The position numbers and the translations under genes were made by a program. A stretch of DNA of 64,000 nt, taken from CAVVXX01 sp963707975. GTDB taxonomy: Bacteria; Pseudomonadota; Alphaproteobacteria; Micropepsales; Micropepsaceae. The stretch spans positions 682,001-746,000 of the forward strand of contig OY970177.1 in assembly GCA_963707975.1 (NCBI GenBank), given 5' to 3'. The notes under the pieces were generated by a model, which worked only from the letters and a program-made list of their open reading frames with translations, did not search any database and was not told the DNA's origin. Positions 17,850 through 27,570 of this stretch are shown here, one piece after another. Numbering within the stretch: position 1 is the stretch's first letter; the number at the start of each line of letters is the position of its first letter.

Positions 17850-18756
17850 TTGGGAAGCCAACCTCATTTGGTGAATAATCAAATGAATGAAGAAAGCGAG
17901 AGCGAACGCACCGCGAGTTTTAGGAGCCGGACGATAAAGGAAGTTCGCGTCCTGTTTGAAGACCCATCGGGAACGTGGCGCAAGATTACCAAAATCGTTC
18001 CGTACAAAATTCCCGATGGCGGTTTCGCAATAATGCTCCCGTATCATCGAGCAAGACAAGGCTACCTATTCAAATTGCAGGTAAGCAATTCAATTTCCGG
18101 TGCCATTCTGACAAAATCAAAAATCGTTGATGAATACACCGCATCCGAACAAATCAAGCTTTCATTCCACTCAAATGGATTTACGCAATTTTCCTCCGTC
18201 TCTGGCAACACGATCCTATCTGGTCTCGATCAGAAAACGGGAAAGATCAAGGGGCTTGGAATTATGGCAAAGCCATTTTCTACACCCGTTTGGAGTGGAT
18301 CAGCATTCTGGATCGGTATTTGGGGACTGGACAGTTTTGAAAAAGCGACGCCTGGGTTAAAGGACATATGCTTCACGTCCGCAGACCTGAGCCGTCGCGG
18401 ATCTTGTGAATCAAACCAATTGTGTGTTCTTGCAGGGCTATTTAGTTAAGCCGAATTTGCTTCGTGTTCACGGCAAATTTCCAGATATTCGGTGCGTTGA
18501 AAATCTCTGGGATCAGGCATATGGAAAAAAGATGCCTAAACAATTGAGGGTAATAGCGCTCCACAGCAATGAAGTCGTTCTAATGATTGAGGCGTACCGC
18601 TTTCGAGGCAGCTATCCCACTCCTTCTGGATATATCATGTGTAGTCCGAGAGATGCCCATGACCACAGCATAAATGCAATTTATCCGAGAAGAGTGTTGA
18701 GAACCGTGTCCAAATCGCTTGACTATAAGCTTGCTGCTGGCCTCTCGACTCTGTAG
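17850..18756 (+). pseudogene. Orphan gene, frameshifted near 18390
   Basis: The frame starting at 17850 (MGSQPHLVNNQ; a better start may be MNEESESER at 17883) ends at 18449. A second frame starting with GTG at 18406 continues to 18756. Reading one base fewer near 18390 joins CFTSADL to AVADLVNQTNCVFLQGYLVKP and gives one protein of about 290 residues. The N-terminal part has a short conserved-looking core (EVRVLFEDPSGTWRKI, then PDGGFAIMLPYH). I recognise no family. The break may be a sequence error, as elsewhere in the window. Confidence 0.5.
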
Positions 18757-18876
18757 CAGATTGCATCAGGCTCATGTTTTAAGTGCCAGCACCCCAGGAA
18801 ATCGCTGTGAAGCGAAAGTGGGATATCATCGGAAGTGGAAGCCTATAAAATGACTTCCTCAACGGAGGAGAGTGCC

Positions 18877-19203
18877 ATGCATGAAGGATTCTACGCTGTT
18901 GAATTTCGTGCGCCAGCAGGCGCCGGTACGGGTGTTGTCTTTCTAAAGGACGGACATCTGCGCGGCGGAGATTCGATGATGTATTACACCGGCAATTACA
19001 AACTCGAAGGTGACAAATTCACGGCTGAGGTTACGACCAACGGTCATGCTAAACCGCCTGGGATGCAATCAGTTTTTGGTCGCGACAATGTCCATATCAG
19101 TCTGCAGGGCTCGTTTTCTGGCCAAGATGCCAAGTTGACTGGCACCGCCAAAGAAGCGCCCGGCATGACCTTCAGCGCAACACTGAAAAGAATTGGCTCC
19201 TGA
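18877..19203 (+). CDS. GrlR-like small regulatory protein
   Basis: The 108-residue product starts at ATG 18877, chosen over the upstream in-frame ATG because GGAGGAG sits 7-13 bp before it. It has the pattern of the GrlR family of small beta-barrel regulators: HEGFYAVEF, GTGVVFLKDGHLRGGDS, YYTGNYKLEGDKFTAEV, and the final LTGTAKEAPGMTFSATLKR. GrlR was named as a repressor of a type III secretion locus, but no such genes are visible here, so only the fold should be inferred. Confidence 0.75.
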   Translation: MHEGFYAVEFRAPAGAGTGVVFLKDGHLRGGDSMMYYTGNYKLEGDKFTAEVTTNGHAKPPGMQSVFGRDNVHISLQGSFSGQDAKLTGTAKEAPGMTFSATLKRIGS

Positions 19204-19232
19204 CGGGCTGGGGCTGTTCAAAGGGGAAGAAC

Positions 19233-19658
19233 ATGAAACAATTCGCAATATTGATCACGGCATCGATTGCTCTTGTCGGCTGCGCATCGAGCGGCGTTCA
19301 AGTCAACGAGGCGGACATTGCACATTTCCAGCGGGGCCAGACCACCTATGCCGAAGTGGTGCGCCAGCTCGGCTACCCAACAACAAATCTCACGCTCGAT
19401 GATGGAAGCCGTGTTTCGATTTATTCGTACGCGCAGGTCCAGGCGCGCCCGGAAACTTTCATCCCAATCATCGGGGCATTCGTCGGTGGCGCTGATACGA
19501 AGATGACCAGCGTCAGCCTGACGTTCGATCAGCGCGGCGTTCTGAAAGCAATGACATCGTCAAATTCGCAGTTGGGGACAGGTACTGGCCTCGAGTTTGG
19601 AACCGCACCGAATGATCGCGCTGCGGATCAACCTCGCCAGACCAGCCCACACCAATAA
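19233..19658 (+). CDS. SmpA/OmlA-like outer-membrane lipoprotein
   Basis: The 141-residue protein has a lipoprotein signal with lipobox ALVGC, the cysteine at residue 17. The mature part resembles the SmpA/OmlA (BamE-like) fold, with IAHFQRGQTTYAEVVRQLGYPT giving the two short helices and the following SIYSYAQVQ and VSLTFDQRGVLKAM giving strands. It lies 29 bp after the GrlR-like gene in the same direction and may be co-transcribed. BamE helps outer-membrane protein assembly, but island-borne relatives are poorly characterised. Confidence 0.72.
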   Translation: MKQFAILITASIALVGCASSGVQVNEADIAHFQRGQTTYAEVVRQLGYPTTNLTLDDGSRVSIYSYAQVQARPETFIPIIGAFVGGADTKMTSVSLTFDQRGVLKAMTSSNSQLGTGTGLEFGTAPNDRAADQPRQTSPHQ

Positions 19659-19822
19659 TCCCTGACCGATAGGCCAGGGGTGGGCTCCAGGGTATGCGCG
19701 GAAAGAGGCTCGCGCCGGGCGTCTGTAATTCCCAAAGGCTCGCGTTGAGAATAGCGCCTCACCGATGTGATCGGAGCCGCAGTCCACGTCAGAAAGTTTG
19801 TGCGACTAACTGCCTTATCGCT

Positions 19823-20119
19823 TTAGTTCGGCGGAGGAACGTTGTGCTCCCGCCTGTAATTACCAACCATCTGCTGGCTGACATCGCTTGGATAGCAAAG
19901 CGGTGAATACCCGCCAGGGCGGCTGTAGGCACTTCGCCGTCCGCAGCTACTTCCATTCCTCGCGACGTTGTATGGGCATGGGCAATTACCGGGATAACCA
20001 GCAAGCGAGTTGTGGATGATCTGCGCCTTGACTTGATCATCCGTCATTGAGGAAGCAGCGGAGGCTGGACCAATGACCACCGCTGCGGCCAGCAATGCGA
20101 CCCATATCCAACGTCTCAT
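19823..20119 (-). CDS. Small secreted cysteine-rich protein
   Basis: The start MRRWIWVALLAAA at 20119 is preferred over the longer frame up to 20308 because AGGAG precedes it and it begins a signal peptide ending near ASAASS. The mature part (about 75 residues) has the run GNCPCPYNVARNGSSCGRRS, then AYSRPGGYSPLCYPSDVS. This is a conserved pattern in small exported proteobacterial proteins of unknown function, probably stabilised by disulfides. Confidence 0.72.
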   Translation of the reverse strand: MRRWIWVALLAAAVVIGPASAASSMTDDQVKAQIIHNSLAGYPGNCPCPYNVARNGSSCGRRSAYSRPGGYSPLCYPSDVSQQMVGNYRREHNVPPPN

Positions 20120-20554
20120 GGCACCCTGCTCCTGAGGCTTGCCGCACCCAGGGTAATCCCGAGCGGTGGCTGCTTCAAAAACCCAGATCTCCGGCGCTGT
20201 ACTCCGAGATGGGGGAGAGCTGTACCTGGCGCCGGTGACTGGCGGTAAGCCACCCGTCGGGGTGTTTCTACCCCTCGCTAGCTTCCTCTTGAGCTCCCCC
20301 AAAGACACCGATAATCCGTCCCCGGCACACCGTCCAACCGGGGTGAAATGAGTGCTGGCTTGACGTCAAACGGAAGGAAAAATGGGCAGGAGCACAGAAT
20401 CGCCGACTCAGAGAATATTTTTTTCTTTGTTCGCAAAATAAAATTTCTTCGACAAGACGAACCTCGCAAATACTAGGCACCTGGACCGGCTCCCCCTCTT
20501 GGACTGCCGCATCCACAAGCCGGCAAGCCCGGCTTAAAAAACGAAAGGAATCGA
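20120..20554. other. Gap upstream of the Rep-like pair, with a hairpin
   Basis: No gene is evident. Just before the Rep-like gene a 7-bp stem AAGCCGG/CCGGCTT (20517-20523 and 20529-20535) with a 5-base loop is followed by an A-run. An AAAGGA ribosome-binding site lies about 8 bp before the start at 20555. The hairpin may be a terminator of upstream transcription or, if the pair is a replication initiator, part of an origin. Confidence 0.4.
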
Positions 20555-21187
20555 ATGAGAAAAACCGAATGCGCCAACGTTGAAAACCGGATCAGTGCCC
20601 AAGAAGGCGTTAGCTGGCTGTTGTGCTCGCTAAAAATTAAAGGGCCAAAGTCCTACCCCCCACCCTTCTTAGAACATTGTGTAGCCCACCTGTTTCGCAG
20701 GCTCGACTGGGCTGCTTTCGGGAACGATGCGCTCCTCGACGGCAAGAAGCTTTGCAGGGCGGCGTTTTTTGCCAAGAATTCTTCAAAATGCTCCTACGCC
20801 GTACTTTGCATTGAGCGCCCCACCTGCCACGAACCTTCAAAGTTTCGGCAGCTGATCTGCGAAGGTTGGTCCAGGTCACTTCAAGAGCTGAGACCCGGGC
20901 TGGAGCAGCCCCCTCCGTGCCTTATCGGAGAGATACGTCTGAAGCCGAGGTTGGCCCTCCGACGGTACAGAGTCGATATCGGCAACACCCACTTACCTCC
21001 GACTCTTGTTTGGGACGTGTGTGATTGCGGGCCCTTCTCCGATACGCGTCCCGCTCCAGTGACGCCGGAAATAATCTTGCCGCGGGCAAATCCGGAGCAT
21101 GATTCGCTTGCGGACCAGGTTGCTCAAGTTGAACGCCTGCTCCCAGAAGCCCGTATGTCTTGGCTTGAGGAAGGAATTTTTGAATGA
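20555..21187 (+). CDS. Rep-like paralog without the HxH motif
   Basis: The 210-residue product is a diverged relative of the next gene. EGVSWLLCSLKIKGPKSYPP and LFRRLDWAAFGNDA align with the same positions of the downstream protein, and LICEGWSRSLQEL aligns with its helix LIDLHWNKVIQRL. Where the downstream protein has HYHLLLE, this one has SYAVLCIE, so a metal-binding HxH is absent. It overlaps the next gene by 4 bp (ATGA at 21184). It might be an inactive partner or regulator. Function is inferred only from paralogy. Confidence 0.5.
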   Translation: MRKTECANVENRISAQEGVSWLLCSLKIKGPKSYPPPFLEHCVAHLFRRLDWAAFGNDALLDGKKLCRAAFFAKNSSKCSYAVLCIERPTCHEPSKFRQLICEGWSRSLQELRPGLEQPPPCLIGEIRLKPRLALRRYRVDIGNTHLPPTLVWDVCDCGPFSDTRPAPVTPEIILPRANPEHDSLADQVAQVERLLPEARMSWLEEGIFE

Positions 21188-21699
21188 AGACGAAACTGGT
21201 GAATTCCATAACGGATTGGGTTCGCGCGAGAAATTGTCGATGGCTAAAGGTCACACTTGGGATTAAAGGGCGTCGGTCCTACCCCCAAAATCTCGTGGAA
21301 GGCTGCGTCAAAGACTTCTTTAGAAGGCTGAACCGCGCCGTCTATAAGAACGCCGCTATTCGGGCTGGGAAAGAGCTCGGTATGGTGCCCGTACCTGGCG
21401 GTGACCCATTAGCGGGCATCTTTATCCATTATCACCTTTTACTTGAGCAGCCCGCCGGTTTTGACATCCCGGCACTCGAACACCTGATCGATTTGCACTG
21501 GAACAAAGTGATTCAGCGCCTTAAGTCCAAAGCGCGTTACGCCCCACGCCGTATTACCGGGAAGATTTGGGTTGAGGCACTCTCGGGTGATCCGGATAAA
21601 TACATGCGTTACATTACAAGAAACGAAGCTCCGGCTTTGTCGTATGGCATAGACAAAGTCGATATTAGGAATCTGCATTTGCAGCCATCTCATCGCTGA
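21184..21699 (+). CDS. Possible HUH-type replication initiator or relaxase-like protein
   Basis: This 171-residue protein contains FIHYHLLLEQP near residue 80, matching the HxH metal site of HUH endonucleases, and YMRYITRNE near 140, which could provide the catalytic tyrosine. The order (HxH, a helix with a tryptophan, then a Y-containing helix) resembles inovirus Gp2-like and rolling-circle Rep proteins. The protein is short for a full Rep, so the call is tentative. It is translationally coupled to its paralog, and no plasmid or phage genes lie around it. Confidence 0.45.
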   Translation: MKTKLVNSITDWVRARNCRWLKVTLGIKGRRSYPQNLVEGCVKDFFRRLNRAVYKNAAIRAGKELGMVPVPGGDPLAGIFIHYHLLLEQPAGFDIPALEHLIDLHWNKVIQRLKSKARYAPRRITGKIWVEALSGDPDKYMRYITRNEAPALSYGIDKVDIRNLHLQPSHR

Positions 21700-22133
21700 C
21701 CCAGGCACTGCCATTGCAAGGTCAGGGGAGTTAGTTCGTCGTTTCACCCTGGTTTAAAACCGATTCTCGGAAAGGGAAGGTAGCGCTATGGTCTAATGAA
21801 AAGTAGCCTTCGCCAAAATTAGCCAACGACTCATTACCCAGAGCCAATCAGCTGAACCTGATTTTAATGGGAAACCAAACAGCAACCAAAGCGATGGCCG
21901 CCTGAATAAATTCAACCAGCTTGACCAGCTATAATTGCTATCCCTTCACTGACTCTGGAATCATTTTGTTCAGGGTTGTTGCTCAGCTTGTCGTTGTGAG
22001 TCGCTCAGCCTTTATTGTTGCGTGAATAGTAGCGAGCTTCATTAGGATAGGACGAACAGCTTTCTGATTAGTGAGGTGACGTCTATGAAGAATCTCGTTT
22101 GCAATTCTGACCTCACAATTATAGGCGGCTGCT
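21700..22133. other. Intergenic region without a recognisable gene
   Basis: The stretch is AT-rich with many short stops in all frames. I see no RNA gene, terminator or strong promoter that I could defend. Confidence 0.4.
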
Positions 22134-22403
22134 ATGGCTGAAGAATTTAAAGAATCTGATCGTCAGACTCGCATCCGGAACACACTGGAGGCTCTCAAGG
22201 CTGAGAATGAAATCCGGAACATCAGCTGCATCGCAACAGTCGTTGTGTACGCTGATGGATCTTCTGCCCGGATGATGCATGGTTACGCTGATGAACTCAC
22301 GCTGCTTGGTTCGTTTGCGTATTTGAGTGGCGTTGTACTGAAGAACGAGCTTGAAAGTAGTGATGCTGATGAACATTGCCCTCAGCAGAGAACTGTTTCG
22401 TGA
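22134..22403 (+). CDS. Small hypothetical protein
   Basis: The 89-residue frame begins MAEEFKESDRQTRIRNTLEAL, with a charged helix, followed by a hydrophobic strand pair (CIATVVVYADGSSARMMHGY). It has no signal peptide. I recognise no family. It lies about 100 bp before the zinc-motif gene at 22508 in the same direction, so the two may form an operon. Confidence 0.4.
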   Translation: MAEEFKESDRQTRIRNTLEALKAENEIRNISCIATVVVYADGSSARMMHGYADELTLLGSFAYLSGVVLKNELESSDADEHCPQQRTVS

Positions 22404-22507
22404 GTCCTTGGGTGATTTGTCATTTTTAGCGCACAAGCTATCGCTTGCCGAATTTGTTTCTTTTAGACTATACGCTTCAAGAAACCTGAAGGGTTCTCAG
22501 TTGCGCT

Positions 22508-23488
22508 GTGGACGCCGAATTCAAATCGTTGACGTATCTCGCGCAGAAGCATGTACGTAGGAAAGACTACGACTGCTTGTTTCCGGGATGCAATAAGCGG
22601 GCAATCTTGAGTCACGGAATTCCGCGATCATCTATAATTGAAGCGTTAGCTGATAATCGTCACGTCTACACAAGGCGTCCTTCAATTGGTCTGTCTCCAC
22701 CGCTAAAACCTTCAGACCTCGTAGAAGTCGTCGAAATTGGTGTCAATCAAGCTGGAACGTACAAGGGCTTCTGCCCAGCTCACGACCAAATGCTTTTTCG
22801 TCCCGCTGAAACGACAAAAGCACAAAAGCGACGTGCGATGTTCATTTCACTGCATCTTCGCGCAATGTGCCTGGAATATGCCAGGGAAGAGGAAACTGGG
22901 GAGCTGCTCCGCAAATCGTCAGAACTAGTAGGTTCACCTGATGCGCGTGCTTATTTGCGAGAGTGTTCTCAACAATTTGAACTTCATTCCTCGCGCTTCC
23001 GCGATGTATACGTCAATAGCGCTTTCAATCTGATTGGAGGATCAAATATTGATAGCATCGAATACTGGTGCGTTCCATTTTCACGAAACCTTGGTGTTTC
23101 CTGCTGCGGTTGCTTCTCTGCAAACGAACCCAGCTTCGATTTGTACATCAGCTACAACCTAATCTCCTATGCGGACATCTCAATTTTAGTGCTGACCGTG
23201 TTCAAGGTGGTGGAGCACTATCTCGATTTGCTTCTCGCGCCTTATCAGTTTCCAAAATATGCCGATCAATTAGTGAACGACATTGCATTCTTTCACTGCG
23301 AAGAACCCCTTATGTCACCTGCGTTCTGGCGCGCGTTAAGTGAGGGCGAGAAGATCAAAGTGAGATCATGCCTCCGTTATCCGCCATATCGATCTGAAAC
23401 CAAGTCGCCGATTGTGATCAGGTTGAGCCCAAGTGATTATGTTAAAGAAATCACGCCGGAAGTCTTGAATCGACTAGCCTTGCACTGA
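22508..23488 (+). CDS. Putative zinc-binding protein with an AI-SHGIPR motif
   Basis: The 326-residue product has CLFPGCNKRAILSHGIPRSS near residues 24-44, then GTYKGFCPAHDQMLFRP near 87-103. The spaced CxxxxC, SH and CxxHD residues look like a treble-clef zinc site, and the block resembles uncharacterised bacterial proteins with AI-SH-IQ and FCxxHDxxLF motifs. The remaining 220 residues are mostly helical, with a CCGC cluster near residue 198. The GTG start at 22508 is taken because the frame has no better start nearby. Treble-clef folds often belong to nucleases, but no nuclease residue set is certain here. Confidence 0.55.
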   Translation: MDAEFKSLTYLAQKHVRRKDYDCLFPGCNKRAILSHGIPRSSIIEALADNRHVYTRRPSIGLSPPLKPSDLVEVVEIGVNQAGTYKGFCPAHDQMLFRPAETTKAQKRRAMFISLHLRAMCLEYAREEETGELLRKSSELVGSPDARAYLRECSQQFELHSSRFRDVYVNSAFNLIGGSNIDSIEYWCVPFSRNLGVSCCGCFSANEPSFDLYISYNLISYADISILVLTVFKVVEHYLDLLLAPYQFPKYADQLVNDIAFFHCEEPLMSPAFWRALSEGEKIKVRSCLRYPPYRSETKSPIVIRLSPSDYVKEITPEVLNRLALH

Positions 23489-23524
23489 TGGCGCCATACC
23501 ACATTGATTATAAAATACGCTTTT

Positions 23525-23635
23525 TATAATGAGTTTGCGTAGCCTGTTGAGATTACACATTGATTGAAAGCGGCAGCGTTGTCGTTGGTTTCAACTCATT
23601 ATACGAGTAATATATTCCGTTAATTTTATAATGAG
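23525..23635. repeat. TATAATGAG repeats before the short recombinase gene
   Basis: TATAATGAG occurs at 23525-23533 and 23627-23635, and its inverse CTCATTATA at 23595-23603. The first copy forms part of the inverted repeat TTATAAAA...TTTTTATAA at 23509-23530. All lie in the 156-bp gap before the recombinase start at 23644. They could be recombinase-binding or operator sites. Confidence 0.45.
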
Positions 23636-23643
23636 ATTTTTGG

Positions 23644-24228
23644 ATGCTGCCACGTCAAGCGAAGGTACTTTCAGCAGCACAGATTAAAGGCTTGCTGTCC
23701 TACCTCGAAACGACTCGTCACCGCCTCAGAAACAGACTGATTCTACTGCTCAGCGTGAAGGCGGGACTGCGTGCAAAAGAGATTGCCCGCCTCACCTGGA
23801 GCATGGTGTCAGATCCTGAAGGTACCTTGTTGGATTACATTAGATTGGAAGACACTGCGTCCAAAGGAAGAAGCGGCGGTATTATTCCCATCAGTCGGGA
23901 GCTGAAGCAGGCGCTCAGTGATTGGAAGGGCGCCTGTCCAGTCGGAACTGGTTCTAATCGCGTAATTATGACTGAGCGTGGCTGTTCGACTAGCGCCCAG
24001 ATGATTGTCAACCTTTTCCGCGATTGGTACCGCCGCCTTGGCTATGAGGGTTGTTCATCACACTCAGGGCGGCGCACCTTCATCACAAGTGTCGCGCGAA
24101 AGATTTCAATGGTTGGGGGGAGTATGAGGGACGTGCAAATGCTCGCACGTCATTCGTCCCTCTCGATGACCCAGCGGTATATCGATGCTGATGTTGATGC
24201 GCAACGGAAAGTGGTTGAATTAGTTTGA
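23644..24228 (+). CDS. Short tyrosine recombinase (catalytic domain only)
   Basis: This 194-residue protein is the catalytic domain of a phage-type integrase without the usual core-binding N-terminal domain. The first arginine is in KAGLRAKEIARLTW near residue 46. The second box is HSGRRTFITSVARK near 140, the third histidine lies in QMLARHSSLSMTQRYID with the nucleophile tyrosine at the end, and the protein ends soon after. It is distinct from the element integrase. Stand-alone catalytic domains of this kind are known in islands. It may act in resolution or inversion, or be a remnant of an older element. Confidence 0.8.
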   Translation: MLPRQAKVLSAAQIKGLLSYLETTRHRLRNRLILLLSVKAGLRAKEIARLTWSMVSDPEGTLLDYIRLEDTASKGRSGGIIPISRELKQALSDWKGACPVGTGSNRVIMTERGCSTSAQMIVNLFRDWYRRLGYEGCSSHSGRRTFITSVARKISMVGGSMRDVQMLARHSSLSMTQRYIDADVDAQRKVVELV

Positions 24229-24399
24229 GTTTTCTGGGTTCTCATCAGCGCACCAATCGATTGATACTGGGTGTATAGTACTGCGCTCTAGATTGTCGCG
24301 TCCCGTGTAGCAATAGAACCGATTACTAACTGCTCTCAATTTGGGAGTGGCAATGACACACGACAGGTCAATTGCATACCGTGGAGCCGATATTTAGCG

Positions 24400-27300
24400 G
24401 TGAGCGCCCACATGAATAATTTCAAAAATCTTGGTTCGATAATGCTTGGGATCGTTGGATTCCTTGCTTTCACCGCGCTCCCCATTCTGTTCTTCGTCGG
24501 GATTGTTTACGTGAGCATGGCCGTCCTGCCATACCTAATCGTAGCCACGAAATATGCCATGCCAATCTGCGGAATGGTTCTATTGCCGCTGACGGCGTTT
24601 GATCGAACTCGTAACTTCGCACTTCAAGCCATTTATGCCTGCTCGTACCTCTTTGGTGCGGTGACTTGGATATTCGGAGTTCTAGTCACTTATATGTATT
24701 GGGGCGTATGGGGAGTCTTAGCTGGCCTCTTCCTCGGAGTGATTGGGGTCGTTCCGCTTGGCATCATCGCATCGGCTCTTCACAGTGATTGGTCACTAGC
24801 GGGGAATCTCTTATTGGGGTTGTTGATAACGTTTGGCTCGCGGTTCTGGGTTCTGTACCAAGCTAACAAGAGTGAACGGGCTGAGGCAGCAAAGCCGAAC
24901 CGCGAGACGGACAATTCGTTGAATTTGAGGCTCGCTATGGCGAGCGACAGGTCACTTTCAGCCGAACTGGCAAAGCTGAATGAGCTCAGGGAAAAGGATG
25001 TGCTGACCGAGGCTGAGTACGAAGATCAAAAATCGCTGCTTATGGAGCGAAAGACGGGAAAAATCACTGCAAATGAAACCAACCCCGACAACGATAGATT
25101 CGAGAAAACACTTACCCAGCCGCAGATCCAATCTGCATCTCCACTTCGGGGCTGGCCAAATTTTCTTTTCAGTTTTCGCGGGCGCATCAATCGCGCAAGA
25201 TATTGGTCAGGCGTTGGAATTCTGTTTCTCCTCGAACTAGTGCTCGTACTACCAATCGGGGGCTACTTTTGGTTTTCATCGGGAGCGACATCGGGTGGCC
25301 CAAACGCTCTTGTAGCAATCATCGTAGGCATTATAGCCCTCCTTGTTGTCATGGTGATGTTCGTTGTGGCACTTGCTATTGGCGTCAAGCGCCTGCACGA
25401 CCGAAATAAGAGCGGATGGTGGTTACTTCTCTTTTACTTGGTTCCGATCTTACTTCGAGCGGGGAGCGCCTCGAATGGCCAAGCGCAGAGCACGCAGTCT
25501 GGGGCGGCGTTGATATTATCGCTTATTGGTCTGGCAGTCTCGATATGGGCGCTTGTCGAATTAGGGTGCTTGGCGGGGATAGCCGGGGACAATAAATATG
25601 GTCAAATCCTCTTGTGGGGACAGCGCCCAACTCCAGAGGAGGAATTGGTTACGCTCCTTGGATAGCAGTAGCGGTTGTCGCTTCATGGTTTCTACTCGTC
25701 GTAGGTGGCTATTTCTGGTTCTCGTCGCATAAAGGTGATCAAGAGGCATCGGTGCAAACGCCAGTCGAGTCGCCTCAGCAACCAGGCACCGAAACCACAT
25801 CGGCTGAACAATCAAATCAGACCAATACTCCAAATCCGGGCAGTACTTTGCAGGGCTCCAACGCGAGCCCGACCAGCAATGCGCCTACCGAGCAATCAAA
25901 TGGATTGTCGCCAACAGCCACGGAACAGCAGCCGACGCCTTCTCAATCTCAACCGAGTGGCGGATCCAATCAATTGGAGCAAACGACTGACCAAAATGAA
26001 AACACCTTGCTCCCATTGGCCGAGCATGGAGACGCAGGAGCCCAGTACCATCTGGGGTACATTTACGCCAACGGGCTAGGTGTTGCGCAAGATTATTCGA
26101 AGGCAGTGAAGTGGTGGCAAGAAGCTGCTGATCGGGGGCTGGCCGAAGCACAAAATAATCTTGGTTTCATGTATGAAGATGGACACGGCGTACCACAGGA
26201 TTATTCCAAAGCACTGATCTGGTATCGCAAGGCAGCTGAACAGGGAGATGCAGTGGCGCAGTTCAATGTCGCTGTCATGTACGACGATGGACGCGGAGTG
26301 CCGCAGGACAACGCAGAAGCGGTTCGCTGGTATCGCAAAGCGGCTGTCCAAGCGCTCCCGGCTGCGCAAGCCAATCTTGGGATCTCGTATGCGAATGCAC
26401 AGGGAGTCGAACAGAATTATCTTGTTGCATACATGTGGCTCAGCTTAGCCGCGGCGTCATTGAATGGAGATGCCAGGACCAAGGCAGTGAACGCCCGAGA
26501 CACTATTGCAGCTAAACTTTCGCCTGCTGAAATATCACAAGCGCAAACAATGACACGGGTTTGTCAGCAAACAAACTATAAACAATGCGGGGAGTTGTCA
26601 TCTACCCAAGTGGTAGCTGCGTCCGGTAGCGCAGTGCCTATGGAAAATGATAGCGGCGTTTACGTCGTCCCAGTTCTAATAAATGATGCACTCACTATTA
26701 AATTCATTATCGATAGTGGCTCCGCAGACGTCAGCATTCCAGCTGATGTTGTGTTGACCTTATGCGCACGGGTACTTTGAGCGAAGCAGATTTCCTTGGG
26801 ATGCAGCTCTACACTTTTGCGGACGGTACCACGACGCCATCAAAGACGTTTCGGATCAAATCCCTCAGGGTTGGCAATACAATCCTCACAAATGTCGCTG
26901 GCAGCATCGCCGACGTCCGCAGTGTTCCGTTGCTCGGTCAGAGCTTTTTAAAACAGTTCAAATCTTGGTCCATAGACAATACGCAGCACGCACTTTTGCT
27001 TAAATCGCCGTCAGGTGAGCCTACTGCGGAAACTACCGCACCCGAACCGCCTGTTCCAGAAAGTTCGCCGCAACCCCAATCTGTACCCGGTCCAACCCAA
27101 TTAGCACCCGGTCCGACAACAAATGCGGTGGCGACTGCCGAGAATTCAGAGAGCAGTGTCTGCACGATAGACAGTCAGCCGAGCTTTGACTGCTCTAAAG
27201 CGATATCTCTGGCAGCAAGAACGGTCTGCTCGTCCCCAGAATTAAGACAGGCAGACTGCAATCTCAGCCATGCATTTGGCATAGCAGCTGCGAGAGCCAA

Positions 27301-27483
27301 GCAGCAGGCTTTACCGACGCCTTTAGGCATGAGGAGGGAATGTGGATATCGCAACGAGATCGTGCGTGCGCAACGAGAGCAGACTTTACAAACTGCCTAG
27401 CTGAATGGATAGAGCGTCGAACTCAGGAGCTAATTCAGAGGAATGCAGCGGCCACGACAGGTCAGAATCCTGGTGGTCATTGA
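24400..27483 (+). pseudogene. Multidomain membrane protein: SHOCT, DUF805, Sel1, retropepsin, LprI; three frame breaks
   Basis: Four consecutive frames read as one protein of about 1020 residues. 24400-25605 has about four N-terminal helices, a SHOCT motif (LAKLNELREKDVLTEAEYED) and a DUF805 domain (FRGRINRARYW, then VKRLHDRNKSGWW). Restoring one base near 25605 yields KYGQNPLVGTAP, a normal DUF805 end, and continues into another helix (VVASWFLLVVGGYFWF). Four Sel1-like repeats (YANGLGVAQDYSKAVKWW type) and a retropepsin-like site (IIDSGSADVSIP) follow. One base near 26761 gives the rest of the protease (PLLGQSFLKQF). A proline-rich linker and an LprI-like domain (PSFDCSKAISLAARTVCSSPEL) follow, and a third break near 27338 restores WISQRDRACATRADFTNCLAEW and the stop at 27481. 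Domain assignments are by motif. Confidence 0.6.
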
Positions 27484-27570
27484 ACCGAAATTGGGTCGTA
27501 GCGAGAGGTGCCCATTTTTTCTGATGATCTACTGAGAATGTACGAGTTAAACAAATAGGGCGAGAACTTC

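Noticed and set aside
18877..19203. Type III secretion regulator implying a secretion locus
   Set aside because: The GrlR-like fold is visible but no secretion genes exist in the window; the family is broader than its first-named role.
23644..24228. Boundary of a third element at the short recombinase
   Set aside because: No direct repeat of an att type or tRNA fragment could be found around it, so I keep it as a gene within element 1.
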